A stretch of DNA of 32,313 bases from Rhodospirillum sp. UBA1311. Lineage in GTDB: Bacteria > Pseudomonadota > Alphaproteobacteria > Rhodospirillales > Rhodospirillaceae. The translations under genes and the position numbers were made by a program. The stretch spans positions 2,138 to 34,450 of the forward strand of contig DBTR01000062.1 in NCBI GenBank assembly GCA_002307145.1, read 5' to 3'. The notes below the pieces were generated by a model. It saw only the letters and a list, made by a program, of their open reading frames with translations, did not search any database and was not told where the DNA came from. Positions 6,804 to 14,605 of this stretch are shown here, piece by piece. The number at the start of each line of letters is the position of its first letter. Positions within the stretch are counted from its first letter, which is position 1.

Positions 6804-7598
6804 ATGCTTGCCGGTTTCATCAGGTGTATCCCGGTGATCGGGGTACTTCTGGCTACCCCGGCGACGGCGTCGGCGGAGAGCCATCTCGATCGGATCGCGG
6901 CGACGGGCGCGATGCGGGTTTGCATCTGGCCGGATTACTACGGCATCACCTACCGCAATCCCAAAACCCAGCAGCTTGCAGGCATCGACATCGACATGGC
7001 GCGGGCGTTGGGTCGGGATCTCGGCGTCGGCGTCCAGTTCGTCGACAGTTCGTTCTCCCGGTTGATCGACGACGTGACCTCGGACCGCTGCGATATCGCG
7101 ATGTTCGGTATCGGCGTCACGCCGCAGCGGCAGGAACGCCTGCGCTTCACCTCCCCCCATCTGGCCAGCGACATCTATGGCATCACCACCAAGACCAACC
7201 GCCGGATCGGCGCGTGGGACGACATCGACCGGTCGGGCATCGTGGTCGCGGTGGCCAAGGGAACTCTCCACGAACCGGTGATGCGCGAGAAGTTGAAGCA
7301 TGCCGAACTGCTGGTTCTCGATACCTCGTTCGCCCGCGAGCAGGAGGTTCGGGCCGGTCGCGCCGACGTGTTCATGACCGACTATCCCTACAGCCAGCGC
7401 TTCCTCGCCAGTGCCGATTGGGCCCGCCTCGTCGCGCCGCCGGGCACCTATCACGTCACGCCCTACGCCTATGCCATCCAACCCGGCGACGATGCCTGGT
7501 TCGCGCGGGTCGAGCGCTTCGTGGCGGAGGTGAAACGGGACGGGCGCTTGCAGGAGGCCGCGCATCGTCACAACCTGGAGGCGATCCTGGTCAAATGA
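6804..7598 (+). CDS. Periplasmic solute-binding protein, SBP family 3
   Basis: 264-residue family-3 extracellular binding protein of the polar amino-acid type. A signal peptide (about residues 1-23, ending ATASA) precedes the mature protein. Family features include LAGIDIDMARALG, the SDRCDIAMFG strand, RLRFTSPHL and the hinge segment ADVFMTDYPYS. I prefer the ATG at 6804, with a G-rich site upstream; an in-frame ATG at 6771 would add 11 residues and has no well-spaced RBS. No permease or ATPase genes are nearby. Its stop overlaps the start of the GGDEF-EAL gene (ATGA), so it most likely acts as a ligand sensor feeding that protein rather than as a transporter part. The ligand is not predictable. 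Confidence 0.86.
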   Translation: MLAGFIRCIPVIGVLLATPATASAESHLDRIAATGAMRVCIWPDYYGITYRNPKTQQLAGIDIDMARALGRDLGVGVQFVDSSFSRLIDDVTSDRCDIAMFGIGVTPQRQERLRFTSPHLASDIYGITTKTNRRIGAWDDIDRSGIVVAVAKGTLHEPVMREKLKHAELLVLDTSFAREQEVRAGRADVFMTDYPYSQRFLASADWARLVAPPGTYHVTPYAYAIQPGDDAWFARVERFVAEVKRDGRLQEAAHRHNLEAILVK

Positions 7599-10264
7599 GC
7601 GTGCGTGCCCGACCCCAAGTCGTCGCCTTCGCGGTATTCGTGGGGGCGGTCGTCGCCATCACCTCGGCATACCTCGTCAAGCAACGCCAGGACGCGCTGG
7701 ACGTCGGCGGCCAGGTCGCCGCGCGGCACGCCCGCACGATCGAGAGCTTCGTAACCCAGAGCCTCTATACCGCCGAGGTGATCGCGGCGTCGCTGGACCG
7801 CGAGGCCTCGACGCGGCCGGACGTGGACGCCCGGTTTTTGCGGGGCCTGCTGGAGGATGCGCCGTTTCTCCGCTCGCTTTCGGAGATCGGCCCGGACAAC
7901 CGCGTCGCGGTCAGCACCACGCCGGGGAATCTCGGCCTGATCCTCCCGTTCGATGGCTTCTATCCGCCGTCCGGCAGCCAGAATATTCCGCGCATCGGCC
8001 TGCCCTGGCAGGGCCGGGACTTCGCCACCGGCCGCCGCGCCAGCGTCGGCGAAGGCGTGCCCGGCAACGATCTCGGCTTCATCCCGATGCTCGGCGGACA
8101 GGCGAGGAGCGGCGAGACGAAGGGCACCGTGATCGCGCTCAACACCGACTATTTCCTCACCTACATCGCGGAGAGTCTTGCCGCGACCGAGGGCTCCGTC
8201 GATGTCATCCGCTACGACAACGTCCTGCTGCTGTCGTCGACGGCGGAGAAGCGCCCGGGCACGGTGGTGCCGACGCTCGCGGATGCGTTCCGCTTGCAGG
8301 ACGCCGAGTTCGGTCCGCTCGTCGACTACACGGGCACGAGCGAGGCGTCGGTCAGCTATGTCCATGCCTCGCCGCTCTATCCCTTCGCCGTCGTCGTTCA
8401 CATGGACCGGAACCAGCTCCTCGAAACCTGGCGGCGGTCGGCGATCACGCTCAGCGGCGTCGTCGCCGTCTCCCTGGTCCTGATCGGCGTGCTCGGCGCG
8501 ATCTACATCCGCCGCCAGACCCAGGCCGCGGCGCAGCATCGCACCCTTGAGCATCTCCAGCGGGTCAACGCCGCCTGCGTCTTCGCCAACGCCCGCGAAG
8601 GCATCGTGATCACCGACGCCGATGCGATCATCACCGACGTGAATGACGCGTTCATCCGCATCACCGGCTATGGCCGCGACGAGGCGATCGGCGAAAACCC
8701 CAGATTCCTCGCCTCCGGCCGCCACGATGCCGAGTTCGTCAAATCCCTCTGGGCGGACTTGATCCAAAAAGGCTTCTGGCAGGGCGAGGTGTGGAACAAG
8801 CGCAAGTCGGGCGACATCTTCGTCGCACTCCAAACGATCAGCGCCGTGCGCGACGACCAGGGGCAGGTGCACCAATACGTCAGCCTGTTCTCCGACATCA
8901 CCCTGGCGAAGCAGCATGCCCTGGACCTGGAGCAGGCGGCGTATTACGACGGCCTCACCACGCTCGCCAACCGCACTCTCATCTCCGACCATCTCAATCG
9001 CGCCATGGCGGCGGCGCACCGACGAGACGAAAGCCTCGCGGTGGTGTTCATCGACCTCGACGGCTTCAAGGCGGTCAACGACACCCACGGCCACGGCGTC
9101 GGCGACCACCTGTTGATCGCGCTGGCGAACCGGATGAAGCAGATCCTGCGCAAGGACGACATCCTCGGCCGGATCGGCGGCGACGAATTCGTCGCGGTGC
9201 TCCAGAACGTCGGCAGCGTCGAGGGATGCGTCGAACTGCTGCACCGCCTGCTCGATACCGTCCGCATGCCGATCGACGTGAAAGGCCGGACCCTCCAGGT
9301 GAGCGCCAGCCTCGGCGTGACCTTCTATCCGCAAAACGAAGCCATCGACGCCGACCAGCTCCTGCGGCAGGCCGACCAGGCGATGTACCAGGCCAAGGTC
9401 GCGGGGAAGAACCGCTTCCATGTCTTCGACGCGGTGCGCGACCGCACCACCCGCGACTACCACGAGAATCTCGAACGCATCCAGGCGGCCATGGACGCCC
9501 GCGAGTTCGTCCTCTATTTCCAGCCGCAGGTGAACATGCGGAGCGGCCAGGTCCGGGGTGTCGAGGCGCTGATCCGCTGGAACCATCCGGCGCGCGGCAT
9601 CGTGTCGCCCGGCGAATTCCTGCCGATGACCGAAGGTCATGCGATCGGCGTCGCGATCGGCAAATGGGTGATCGAGACCGCGCTCGTCCAGCTCGAAACC
9701 TGGCGTGCACAGGGGCTCGACTTCGCCGTGAGCGTCAATGTCGGCAGCCTGCACCTCCAGGAGCCCGACTTCTTCGAGGCGCTGATGGCGGCTTTCGCCC
9801 ACCACCCCACGGTGCCGCACGATCGCCTCGAAATCGAGATCCTGGAATCCACCGCGCTCGGCGACATCGCCCACACCTCCCAGGTGATCGTCGCCTGCCG
9901 GGCGGAGGGCGTCCGGTTCGCCCTCGACGACTTCGGCACCGGCTACTCCTCGCTCGCCTATCTCAAGCGCCTGCCGGTCGACATCCTCAAGATCGACCAG
10001 AGCTTCGTCCAGGACATGCTCGACAACGCCGAGTCGATGGCGATCCTCGAAGCGGTCCTCGGCTTGTCCAAGACCTTCGGCTACGAAACCATCGCCGAGG
10101 GGGTGGAAACCATGCGCCATGCCCACGTCCTGCTCGAACTCGGCTGCGAACTCGCCCAGGGCTACTGCATCGCCCGGCCGATGCCCGCGGACGCGGTGCC
10201 CGGTTGGATCGCAAACTGGTCGGCGCAGCATGCGCATTGCATGGCCGAGACTTGCACCGGTTAA
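7595..10264 (+). CDS. Membrane PAS-GGDEF-EAL protein (c-di-GMP synthase/phosphodiesterase)
   Basis: 889 residues. Transmembrane segments near 9-25 and 285-305 enclose a periplasmic sensor domain of about 260 residues, probably Cache/PDC-like. Then come PAS (about 325-440), GGDEF (about 445-610) and EAL (about 630-875). The GGDEF active site is intact (GGDEF 528-532), with an I-site RKDD five residues upstream, so product inhibition is expected. The EAL site is also intact (EALIRW 657-662, DDFGTGYSSL, KIDQSF, AEGVET). Both making and degrading c-di-GMP are therefore possible. The ATGA overlap with the binding-protein gene implies that the periplasmic protein presents a ligand to this sensor domain. 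Confidence 0.94.
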   Translation: MSVRARPQVVAFAVFVGAVVAITSAYLVKQRQDALDVGGQVAARHARTIESFVTQSLYTAEVIAASLDREASTRPDVDARFLRGLLEDAPFLRSLSEIGPDNRVAVSTTPGNLGLILPFDGFYPPSGSQNIPRIGLPWQGRDFATGRRASVGEGVPGNDLGFIPMLGGQARSGETKGTVIALNTDYFLTYIAESLAATEGSVDVIRYDNVLLLSSTAEKRPGTVVPTLADAFRLQDAEFGPLVDYTGTSEASVSYVHASPLYPFAVVVHMDRNQLLETWRRSAITLSGVVAVSLVLIGVLGAIYIRRQTQAAAQHRTLEHLQRVNAACVFANAREGIVITDADAIITDVNDAFIRITGYGRDEAIGENPRFLASGRHDAEFVKSLWADLIQKGFWQGEVWNKRKSGDIFVALQTISAVRDDQGQVHQYVSLFSDITLAKQHALDLEQAAYYDGLTTLANRTLISDHLNRAMAAAHRRDESLAVVFIDLDGFKAVNDTHGHGVGDHLLIALANRMKQILRKDDILGRIGGDEFVAVLQNVGSVEGCVELLHRLLDTVRMPIDVKGRTLQVSASLGVTFYPQNEAIDADQLLRQADQAMYQAKVAGKNRFHVFDAVRDRTTRDYHENLERIQAAMDAREFVLYFQPQVNMRSGQVRGVEALIRWNHPARGIVSPGEFLPMTEGHAIGVAIGKWVIETALVQLETWRAQGLDFAVSVNVGSLHLQEPDFFEALMAAFAHHPTVPHDRLEIEILESTALGDIAHTSQVIVACRAEGVRFALDDFGTGYSSLAYLKRLPVDILKIDQSFVQDMLDNAESMAILEAVLGLSKTFGYETIAEGVETMRHAHVLLELGCELAQGYCIARPMPADAVPGWIANWSAQHAHCMAETCTG

Positions 10265-10410
10265 AAAATACACATTTATTGTGTGTGAAAAATATAAAAC
10301 ACCACGAATTCATGATTAAATGTTTGACTCGGGTTCGAGCCTGGGCTGGAATGCGGCTCCAGGCGCACATATGTCGTTGGGCGTCGGTGTCGGTTCAGGA
10401 GCGAACGGGA

Positions 10411-11364
10411 ATGAGCAAGGTTTACGTGCTGCACGAGAACGATGCGTGGATGGGGCCGTTCCGGGCCGCGTTCGACGAACTCGGGATTCCGTTCGCGGAA
10501 TGGCACCTGGATCGGGGCGTGCTCGATCTCTCCAAAGCTCCGCCCGAGGGCGTGTTCTACAATCGCATGAGCGCCTCGTCGCACACTCGGGGGCATCGCT
10601 ATGCGCCGGAATATACCGCTTGCGTCCTCGCCTGGCTCGAAGCCCACGGACGCACGGTCGTCAACGGCACCCGCGCCCTCTCGCTCGAAATCAACAAGAT
10701 CGCCCAGTACGCCTCGCTCCAGACCTTCGGCGTCGAGACTCCGCGCACCATCGCGGTGGTCGGTGACGAAGGCGTGCTCGAAGCTGCCAAGGCGTTCGGC
10801 GACGCGTCCTTCATCACCAAGCACAACCGCGCGGGCAAGGGCCTGGGCGTCCGCCTGTTCCGCAGCCAGGACGCCTTCGAGGCTCACTTCGAGAGCCCGG
10901 AATACGAGCCCTCGGTCGACGGCATCCTGCTTCTCCAGCAATATATCGCCGCGCCTCAGCCCTTCATCACCCGCGTCGAATTCGTCGGCGGCGAACTCGT
11001 CTACGCCGTCCGCGTCGACAGCTCCCAGGGCTTCGAGCTCTGCCCGGCGGAAGCCTGCCGCATCGACGACGCGTTCTGCCCGGTCGGCGAAACCGCGCCC
11101 GCGATGTTCGAGGTCATCGAAGGCTTCGACCACCCGCTCGTGCCGCGCTGGAAGGCGTTCCTCAAGGCCAACGCCATCGGCATCGCCGGCATCGAGTTCA
11201 TCGTCGATGCCGACGGCAAGCCCTATACCTACGACGTCAACACCAACACCAACTACAATCCCGACGCCGAAGCCAAGGCCGGAATCCGCGCGGCTTTGAA
11301 GGTCTCCCGGTTCCTCGGAGGCGAACTCGAAGCCAGCCGTGGCGCTGTCGCGCGGCGCGCGTAA
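10411..11364 (+). CDS. ATP-grasp ligase, RimK/glutathione-synthase-like
   Basis: 317-residue ATP-grasp enzyme expected to form an amide or peptide bond with ATP cleavage. It shows an N-terminal Rossmann-like part (VYVLHENDAWMGPF), NGTRALSLEINKIAQY, the ATP-binding segment ITKHNRAGKGLGVRLF and the metal-binding end EFIVDADGKPYTYDVNTNTN. The substrate cannot be told. Start ATG 10411 has AGGAG 9 nt upstream. The 146-bp upstream gap is AT-rich with two hairpins (CTCG-GGTT-CGAG at 10328-10339, and GCCTGG paired with CCAGGC at 10339-10364). Downstream, a repeat element separates it from the DUF1847 gene, and the two might act together. Confidence 0.85.
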   Translation: MSKVYVLHENDAWMGPFRAAFDELGIPFAEWHLDRGVLDLSKAPPEGVFYNRMSASSHTRGHRYAPEYTACVLAWLEAHGRTVVNGTRALSLEINKIAQYASLQTFGVETPRTIAVVGDEGVLEAAKAFGDASFITKHNRAGKGLGVRLFRSQDAFEAHFESPEYEPSVDGILLLQQYIAAPQPFITRVEFVGGELVYAVRVDSSQGFELCPAEACRIDDAFCPVGETAPAMFEVIEGFDHPLVPRWKAFLKANAIGIAGIEFIVDADGKPYTYDVNTNTNYNPDAEAKAGIRAALKVSRFLGGELEASRGAVARRA

Positions 11365-11383
11365 GGGGTAAGAGTTAAGGCAA

Positions 11384-11543
11384 GGCTGGAGGGACTCGGT
11401 CCCTCCAGCCTCCCATTTGTTTTTTGCGCGAAGCGCCATAAGACCATCACGGGAGGGTGACGGTTGAATTGCGCCGACGCGCGAAACCAAGTCATGGGGT
11501 CGAGGGGACAGAGTCCCCTTGCGGGCCCAGGGCAGCGCCCTGG
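11384..11543. repeat. Multi-hairpin inverted-repeat element, copy B
   Basis: Same layout as copy A. The left stem is GGCTGGAGGGAC-TCG-GTCCCTCCAGCC (11384-11410, 12 bp). The core has TTTTTTGCGCGAAGCGCCATAA. On the right are AGGGGAC-AGA-GTCCCCT and CCAGGGC-AGC-GCCCTGG (11527-11543). The left stem differs from copy A in many positions, yet pairing is complete, which implies compensatory change. The gap between the ATP-grasp and DUF1847 genes otherwise holds only the DUF1847 ribosome site. Confidence 0.8.
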
Positions 11544-11565
11544 TCTTTCAAACGAGGGGGAAGCC

Positions 11566-12222
11566 ATGCCGGATGCCAAATCCTGCTCCGAGTGCCATCA
11601 GTTGAACTGCTACCACGAAGACAAGATCTATCCGAAGTTCTGCCTGACCGAGGCGCTCGACCAGGGCCGCCTGGAGGAGATCGCCGAAATTTACCGAGGC
11701 GACGGCATCGACGGCAAGATGGCCCGCGCCGCCGCCGAGGTCGAGGGGACCTATTACGGCAAGCTCACCCGGGTCGAAGAGACCTTGGCGTTCGCGCGGC
11801 GGATCGGGGCGAAGCGGATCGGCATCGCCACCTGCGTCGGCCTGATCGAGGAGACCCGCGTCGTCGTGCGCTTCCTCCAGTTGGGCGGGATCGAGACCTT
11901 CACCGTGCTGTGCAAGGTCGGTGCGCTCGACAAGACCGAGATCGGCGTGCCGGAGGCGGGCAAGGTGAAGCCCGGCGCTCACGAATCCTGCTGCAATCCG
12001 ATCCAGCAGGCCGAACTCCTCAACGCGCGGCACACCGACCTCAACGTCATCGTCGGCCTCTGCGTCGGTCACGACGCCCTGTTCACCCGACACTCCGACG
12101 CGCCGGTCACCACCCTGATCGCCAAGGATCGGGTGATGGGCCATAATCCGGTTGCTGCGATCTACACCGCGCAGACCTACAGCAAGCGCCTGTTCGACGC
12201 GGAGCGGGTGGCGGCGCTGTAG
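11566..12222 (+). CDS. DUF1847 family protein
   Basis: 218 residues, recognised as the cysteine-rich DUF1847 family, whose function is unknown. The N-terminus has C7-X2-C10-X4-C15 (CSECHQLNC) and a further FCL cysteine, likely a metal or Fe-S site. The C-terminal part has conserved ATCVGLIEE, ESCCNPI, GLCVGHDALF and MGHNPVAAIY segments with more cysteines and histidines. Start ATG 11566 follows GAGGGGG at 11554-11560; the upstream open frame is repeat sequence. Two cysteine-rich parts suggest a redox or metal-handling enzyme, which is inference. The HAD gene follows after 32 bp and may be co-transcribed. Confidence 0.85.
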   Translation: MPDAKSCSECHQLNCYHEDKIYPKFCLTEALDQGRLEEIAEIYRGDGIDGKMARAAAEVEGTYYGKLTRVEETLAFARRIGAKRIGIATCVGLIEETRVVVRFLQLGGIETFTVLCKVGALDKTEIGVPEAGKVKPGAHESCCNPIQQAELLNARHTDLNVIVGLCVGHDALFTRHSDAPVTTLIAKDRVMGHNPVAAIYTAQTYSKRLFDAERVAAL

Positions 12223-12254
12223 GCTCCGGTCAACCATATGAGGACGATCATCAA

Positions 12255-12917
12255 ATGGCCGAAGACACCGCCGTTCTGCTCGATCTGGACGGGACGTTGA
12301 TTGATTCCCGCGACACCGTGATCGGCTGCATGCGGCAGACGTTTCGCGATTTCGGCCACGAGCTCGACCCGGCGGAGGATCTCACCTGGATGATCGGGCC
12401 GCCGATTCTCGATACCATCGCGGCACTGCTCGCGCGCTTCGGCGACACGCGGGAGGCGGAGTGCCTGGCGCATTATCGCGGCCTCTATGCCGAGCGGATG
12501 TCCGATCCGAGCCCGACGTTTCCGGGGGTCGGCGCGGTGCTGGAGGCGTTGGTCGCGGCGGGGCACCGGCTGTTCCTCGCGACCTCGAAGGCGCTGCCGC
12601 TGGCGCGCGAGCTTCTCGACGTCCACGGTCTTTCGCCGCTGTTCTCCGGCTTCTACGGCGCGGACCCGAACGACGGCAATGCCGAGAAGCCCGAGATCAT
12701 CGCCGGCCTCCTGCGCATCGAAGGCCTCGATCCGGCGCGCGCGGTGATGGTCGGCGACCGGCGCTACGACATCTCCGGCGCGCAGGCGAATGCGGTGCGT
12801 GCGATCGGCGTGCTCTGGGGCTACGGCGGTCGCGAGGAGCTGACGGCGGCGGGCGCGGATGCGCTGGTCGCGGAGCCCGCCGAACTGCCGGGGGCGGTCG
12901 CCGGGCTGCTGCGCTAG
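12255..12917 (+). CDS. HAD hydrolase, phosphoglycolate-phosphatase-like
   Basis: 220-residue HAD-superfamily phosphatase of the Gph/PGP-like group. Motif I is LLDLDGTLID with nucleophile Asp10 and acid Asp12, motif II is LATSK, the motif III Lys is in AEKPEII, and motif IV is VMVGDRRYDI. The alpha-helical cap lies between about residues 18 and 85. It probably dephosphorylates a small metabolite; phosphoglycolate is only one option. GAGG lies 11 nt before the ATG. It ends the plus-strand group and is followed by a strong bidirectional terminator shared with the convergent lipoprotein gene. Confidence 0.88.
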   Translation: MAEDTAVLLDLDGTLIDSRDTVIGCMRQTFRDFGHELDPAEDLTWMIGPPILDTIAALLARFGDTREAECLAHYRGLYAERMSDPSPTFPGVGAVLEALVAAGHRLFLATSKALPLARELLDVHGLSPLFSGFYGADPNDGNAEKPEIIAGLLRIEGLDPARAVMVGDRRYDISGAQANAVRAIGVLWGYGGREELTAAGADALVAEPAELPGAVAGLLR

Positions 12918-12935
12918 GAACGTCCCTGGAAATGC

Positions 12936-12961
12936 AAAACGGCGGCCGGGGCCGCCGTTTT
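12936..12961. terminator. Bidirectional rho-independent terminator
   Basis: AAAACGGCGGCC (12936-12947) and GGCCGCCGTTTT (12950-12961) form a perfect 12-bp stem. A/T runs on each side serve both directions. It lies between the converging HAD gene and the lipoprotein gene. Confidence 0.85.
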
Positions 12962-12982
12962 CGGTCAGCCGATTCGCGGGAG

Positions 12983-13210
12983 TTAGCGGGTCGGGGCGAC
13001 GGCGGTGTAGCCGCGCTGGCATTCGGGCGCCTTTTCGACCGCGGCGTGGAACTGTTCCAGCGTCGGGGCGGAGATCACCACGTTCTGGCCGCCTGCGCCG
13101 CAGGTGGTGTTCCAGACGTTGGAGAGGCGGACGGTGGTGGCGTCGGACGACGCGCAGGCCGAGAGGGCAGCGAGCGCACCGGCGGAGAACATTACGGGAA
13201 ACAGCTTCAT
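12983..13210 (-). CDS. Small lipoprotein, unknown
   Basis: 75 residues with a clear lipoprotein signal peptide: Lys2, a hydrophobic stretch and the lipobox LSAC, giving Cys19 as the lipidated residue. The mature part of about 57 residues has two more cysteines (NTTCGAGG and PECQRGY) that may form a disulfide. Asp is not at +2 (Ala-Ser follow), so outer-membrane sorting is expected by the general Lol rule. It stands alone on the minus strand with its own candidate promoter and terminator. Confidence 0.75.
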   Translation of the reverse strand: MKLFPVMFSAGALAALSACASSDATTVRLSNVWNTTCGAGGQNVVISAPTLEQFHAAVEKAPECQRGYTAVAPTR

Positions 13211-13266
13211 GATCAGTGCCTAGAGGGATGAAAAACGCGCGGACGATCCGGTCCGCTCGGCGGCAG

Positions 13267-13294
13267 AGTATAAGAACGGTCGGAGCGTTGCGAA
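13267..13294 (-). promoter_or_regulatory. Candidate sigma-70 promoter of the lipoprotein gene
   Basis: On the minus strand the -35 TTCGCA and -10 TATACT are 16 bp apart, with the start codon about 57 bp further downstream. Confidence 0.4.
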
Positions 13295-13423
13295 AGCCCC
13301 GAGCGCGAGATTTCCAGAGGTTTTTTGACCCGGCACCACATCGGGTTTCCCCCTGCGCGGCGCAAGTCTACGGGGGGAATTTACGCTCCCGGCGAAAATT
13401 TACGCGCAAATATTTTTAAAACA

Positions 13424-13452
13424 TTGATTTGCGCGCTGTGGATAACTATAAA
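13424..13452 (+). promoter_or_regulatory. Candidate promoter of the cold-shock gene
   Basis: -35 TTGATT (13424-13429), a 17-bp spacer and -10 TATAAA (13447-13452) predict a leader of about 130 nt, which is the usual long-leader design of cspA genes. The 13211-13590 gap holds this promoter, the leader and the diverging lipoprotein promoter. No further gene was seen in it. Confidence 0.5.
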
Positions 13453-13483
13453 TTTTGCGTCGTTATGTTGATTGGTTCATTTT

Positions 13484-13562
13484 CGTTCTGGCGCTGCGAT
13501 TTCGCCAGAATGCAAATAATCTCACATACACCCCTGCGAATTCGACATCCCGCGCGAGCGGG
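13484..13562 (+). promoter_or_regulatory. Structured 5' leader of the cold-shock gene
   Basis: Two hairpins lie between promoter and start. CGTTCTGGCG pairs with CGCCAGAATG (13484-13512; 10 bp with one G-U). CCCGC-GCGA-GCGGG (13549-13562) has a GNRA-type loop and lies just before the GAAAGGA ribosome site. Temperature-dependent refolding would fit known cspA leaders but is inference. Confidence 0.45.
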
Positions 13563-13590
13563 CGAGCAGTTTTTCTGAAAGGATTTTCCC

Positions 13591-13803
13591 ATGGCTACGG
13601 GAACCGTGAAGTGGTTTAACGCCCAGAAGGGCTTTGGTTTCATTGCTCCGGACGACGGCGGCAGCGATGCGTTCGTGCACATCAGCGCGGTCGAGCGTTC
13701 GGGCCTCGGCGGCCTCAACGAAGGTCAGAAGATCGGCTACGAGCTGGTCGCCGATCGTCGCAGTGGCAAGATGTCGGCTGAGAACCTCAAGGTTATCGGC
13801 TGA
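13591..13803 (+). CDS. cspA: Cold-shock protein, CspA family
   Basis: 70-residue single cold-shock domain, binding single-stranded RNA/DNA as an RNA chaperone. The RNP1 motif KGFGFIAPDD and the RNP2 motif DAFVHISAV are both present, and the N-terminus MATGTVKWFN is typical. GAAAGGA lies about 7 nt before the ATG. The long leader suggests post-transcriptional cold control. It is one of probably several paralogues in the genome, so the symbol marks family only. Confidence 0.95.
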   Translation: MATGTVKWFNAQKGFGFIAPDDGGSDAFVHISAVERSGLGGLNEGQKIGYELVADRRSGKMSAENLKVIG

Positions 13804-13860
13804 TCAAGGCTTCGCGCCGGCACCTTCGGGTGCGCGACCGGTGCGATGAGACGATCTGGC

Positions 13861-13891
13861 GGAATTCCCCGGCTTGACGCCGGGGAATTCC
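13861..13891 (+). terminator. Strong stem-loop after the cold-shock gene
   Basis: GGAATTCCCCGGC (13861-13873) and GCCGGGGAATTCC (13879-13891) make a perfect 13-bp stem with a TTGAC loop. There is no T-run. It may end or protect the csp mRNA, or be a single REP-like palindrome. Confidence 0.5.
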
Positions 13892-13941
13892 GTCGTCGTC
13901 GCGTGTTTCGCCTTCGCGGGCGACGACAAATGGAGACGACC

Positions 13942-14073
13942 ATGGCCAAGGGACAGCTTCGGAGCAACCGGGAAGTCCGCAAGCCAAAGAAGCCGAAAGT
14001 CGCGGCAGCGACCCAGGCGGCCCCGTTGAAGGGCCTCACGGATGCCGAAGCGCATCCGAAAAAGAAGACCTAA
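13942..14073 (+). CDS. Small basic conserved hypothetical protein
   Basis: 43 residues, very rich in Lys/Arg: starts MAKGQLRSNREVRKPKKPK and ends in HPKKKT. Short proteins with this MAKGQ/RSN/KKPK pattern are widespread in proteobacteria, with no known function that I can name. A nucleic-acid- or ribosome-associated role is guesswork. The ATG at 13942 has GGAG 6 nt upstream; an ATG at 13930 in the same frame is less well placed. Confidence 0.65.
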   Translation: MAKGQLRSNREVRKPKKPKVAAATQAAPLKGLTDAEAHPKKKT

Positions 14074-14200
14074 GACCGCCCCTCCCCAAGCCGTTTTCCC
14101 TCCTGCGTCGCGCGCCGACCGCGGGCCGCCTTTACTTGCTCTCTGGCGAATCGCGCGGCGTTGACCATCTGTTTCGGATGCAATCGCGAGGGAGACGGCG

Positions 14201-14605
14201 ATGGGTTCCGATCCGGTCGAGATCAATCTGGCGGTGGTGGAGGCGCACATCCGCGATGAGGCGCGCGACCCCGCGAGCGTAATGGCACTCTATACCGACG
14301 ACATCGTCCAGGAAATGCCGAGCCGAGGCCTGGTGCTGACCGGCAAGGCGGCGATCCAGGCGAACTACGAGGCGATGTTCGCGTCGATGGCCGAGGTGGA
14401 GATTACCCCGATCGAGCGCTTCGCCACGCCCGTGCGGGTGGTGGACGACTGCATCGTGCGCTTCCGTCTCACTGGCGACGGCGTGGCCAACGCGCCGGTC
14501 GCGGTGGGAACTCGGGTCGAGATGCGCCTGCTGCACCTGTTCCACATGACCGGCGGCAAGATCGCCCGCGAGGAAGTCTTCGAGGCTTGGCGCGCCCTCG
14601 ACTAG
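14201..14605 (+). CDS. NTF2-like/SnoaL-type small protein
   Basis: 134 residues with the cone-shaped NTF2-like pattern: an N-terminal helix pair (VVEAHIRDEARDPASVMALYTDD), GLVLTGKAAIQANYEAMF, then beta strands ending HMTGGKIAREEVFEAW. Such proteins are steroid-isomerase-like enzymes or ligand pockets, and the reaction cannot be assigned. GAGGGAG lies upstream of the ATG. Its stop overlaps the 3' end of the convergent gene by 4 bp. Confidence 0.8.
   Translation: MGSDPVEINLAVVEAHIRDEARDPASVMALYTDDIVQEMPSRGLVLTGKAAIQANYEAMFASMAEVEITPIERFATPVRVVDDCIVRFRLTGDGVANAPVAVGTRVEMRLLHLFHMTGGKIAREEVFEAWRALD

Noticed and set aside
7568..10273. 901-codon minus-strand open frame
   Set aside because: Shadow of the GGDEF-EAL gene; His/Arg/Asp/Val-rich translation typical of antisense reading in GC-rich DNA.
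10321..10364. GGGTTCGAGCC resembling a tRNA T-arm
   Set aside because: The flanking bases do not give an acceptor stem, anticodon arm or proper T-stem; it fits two simple hairpins better.
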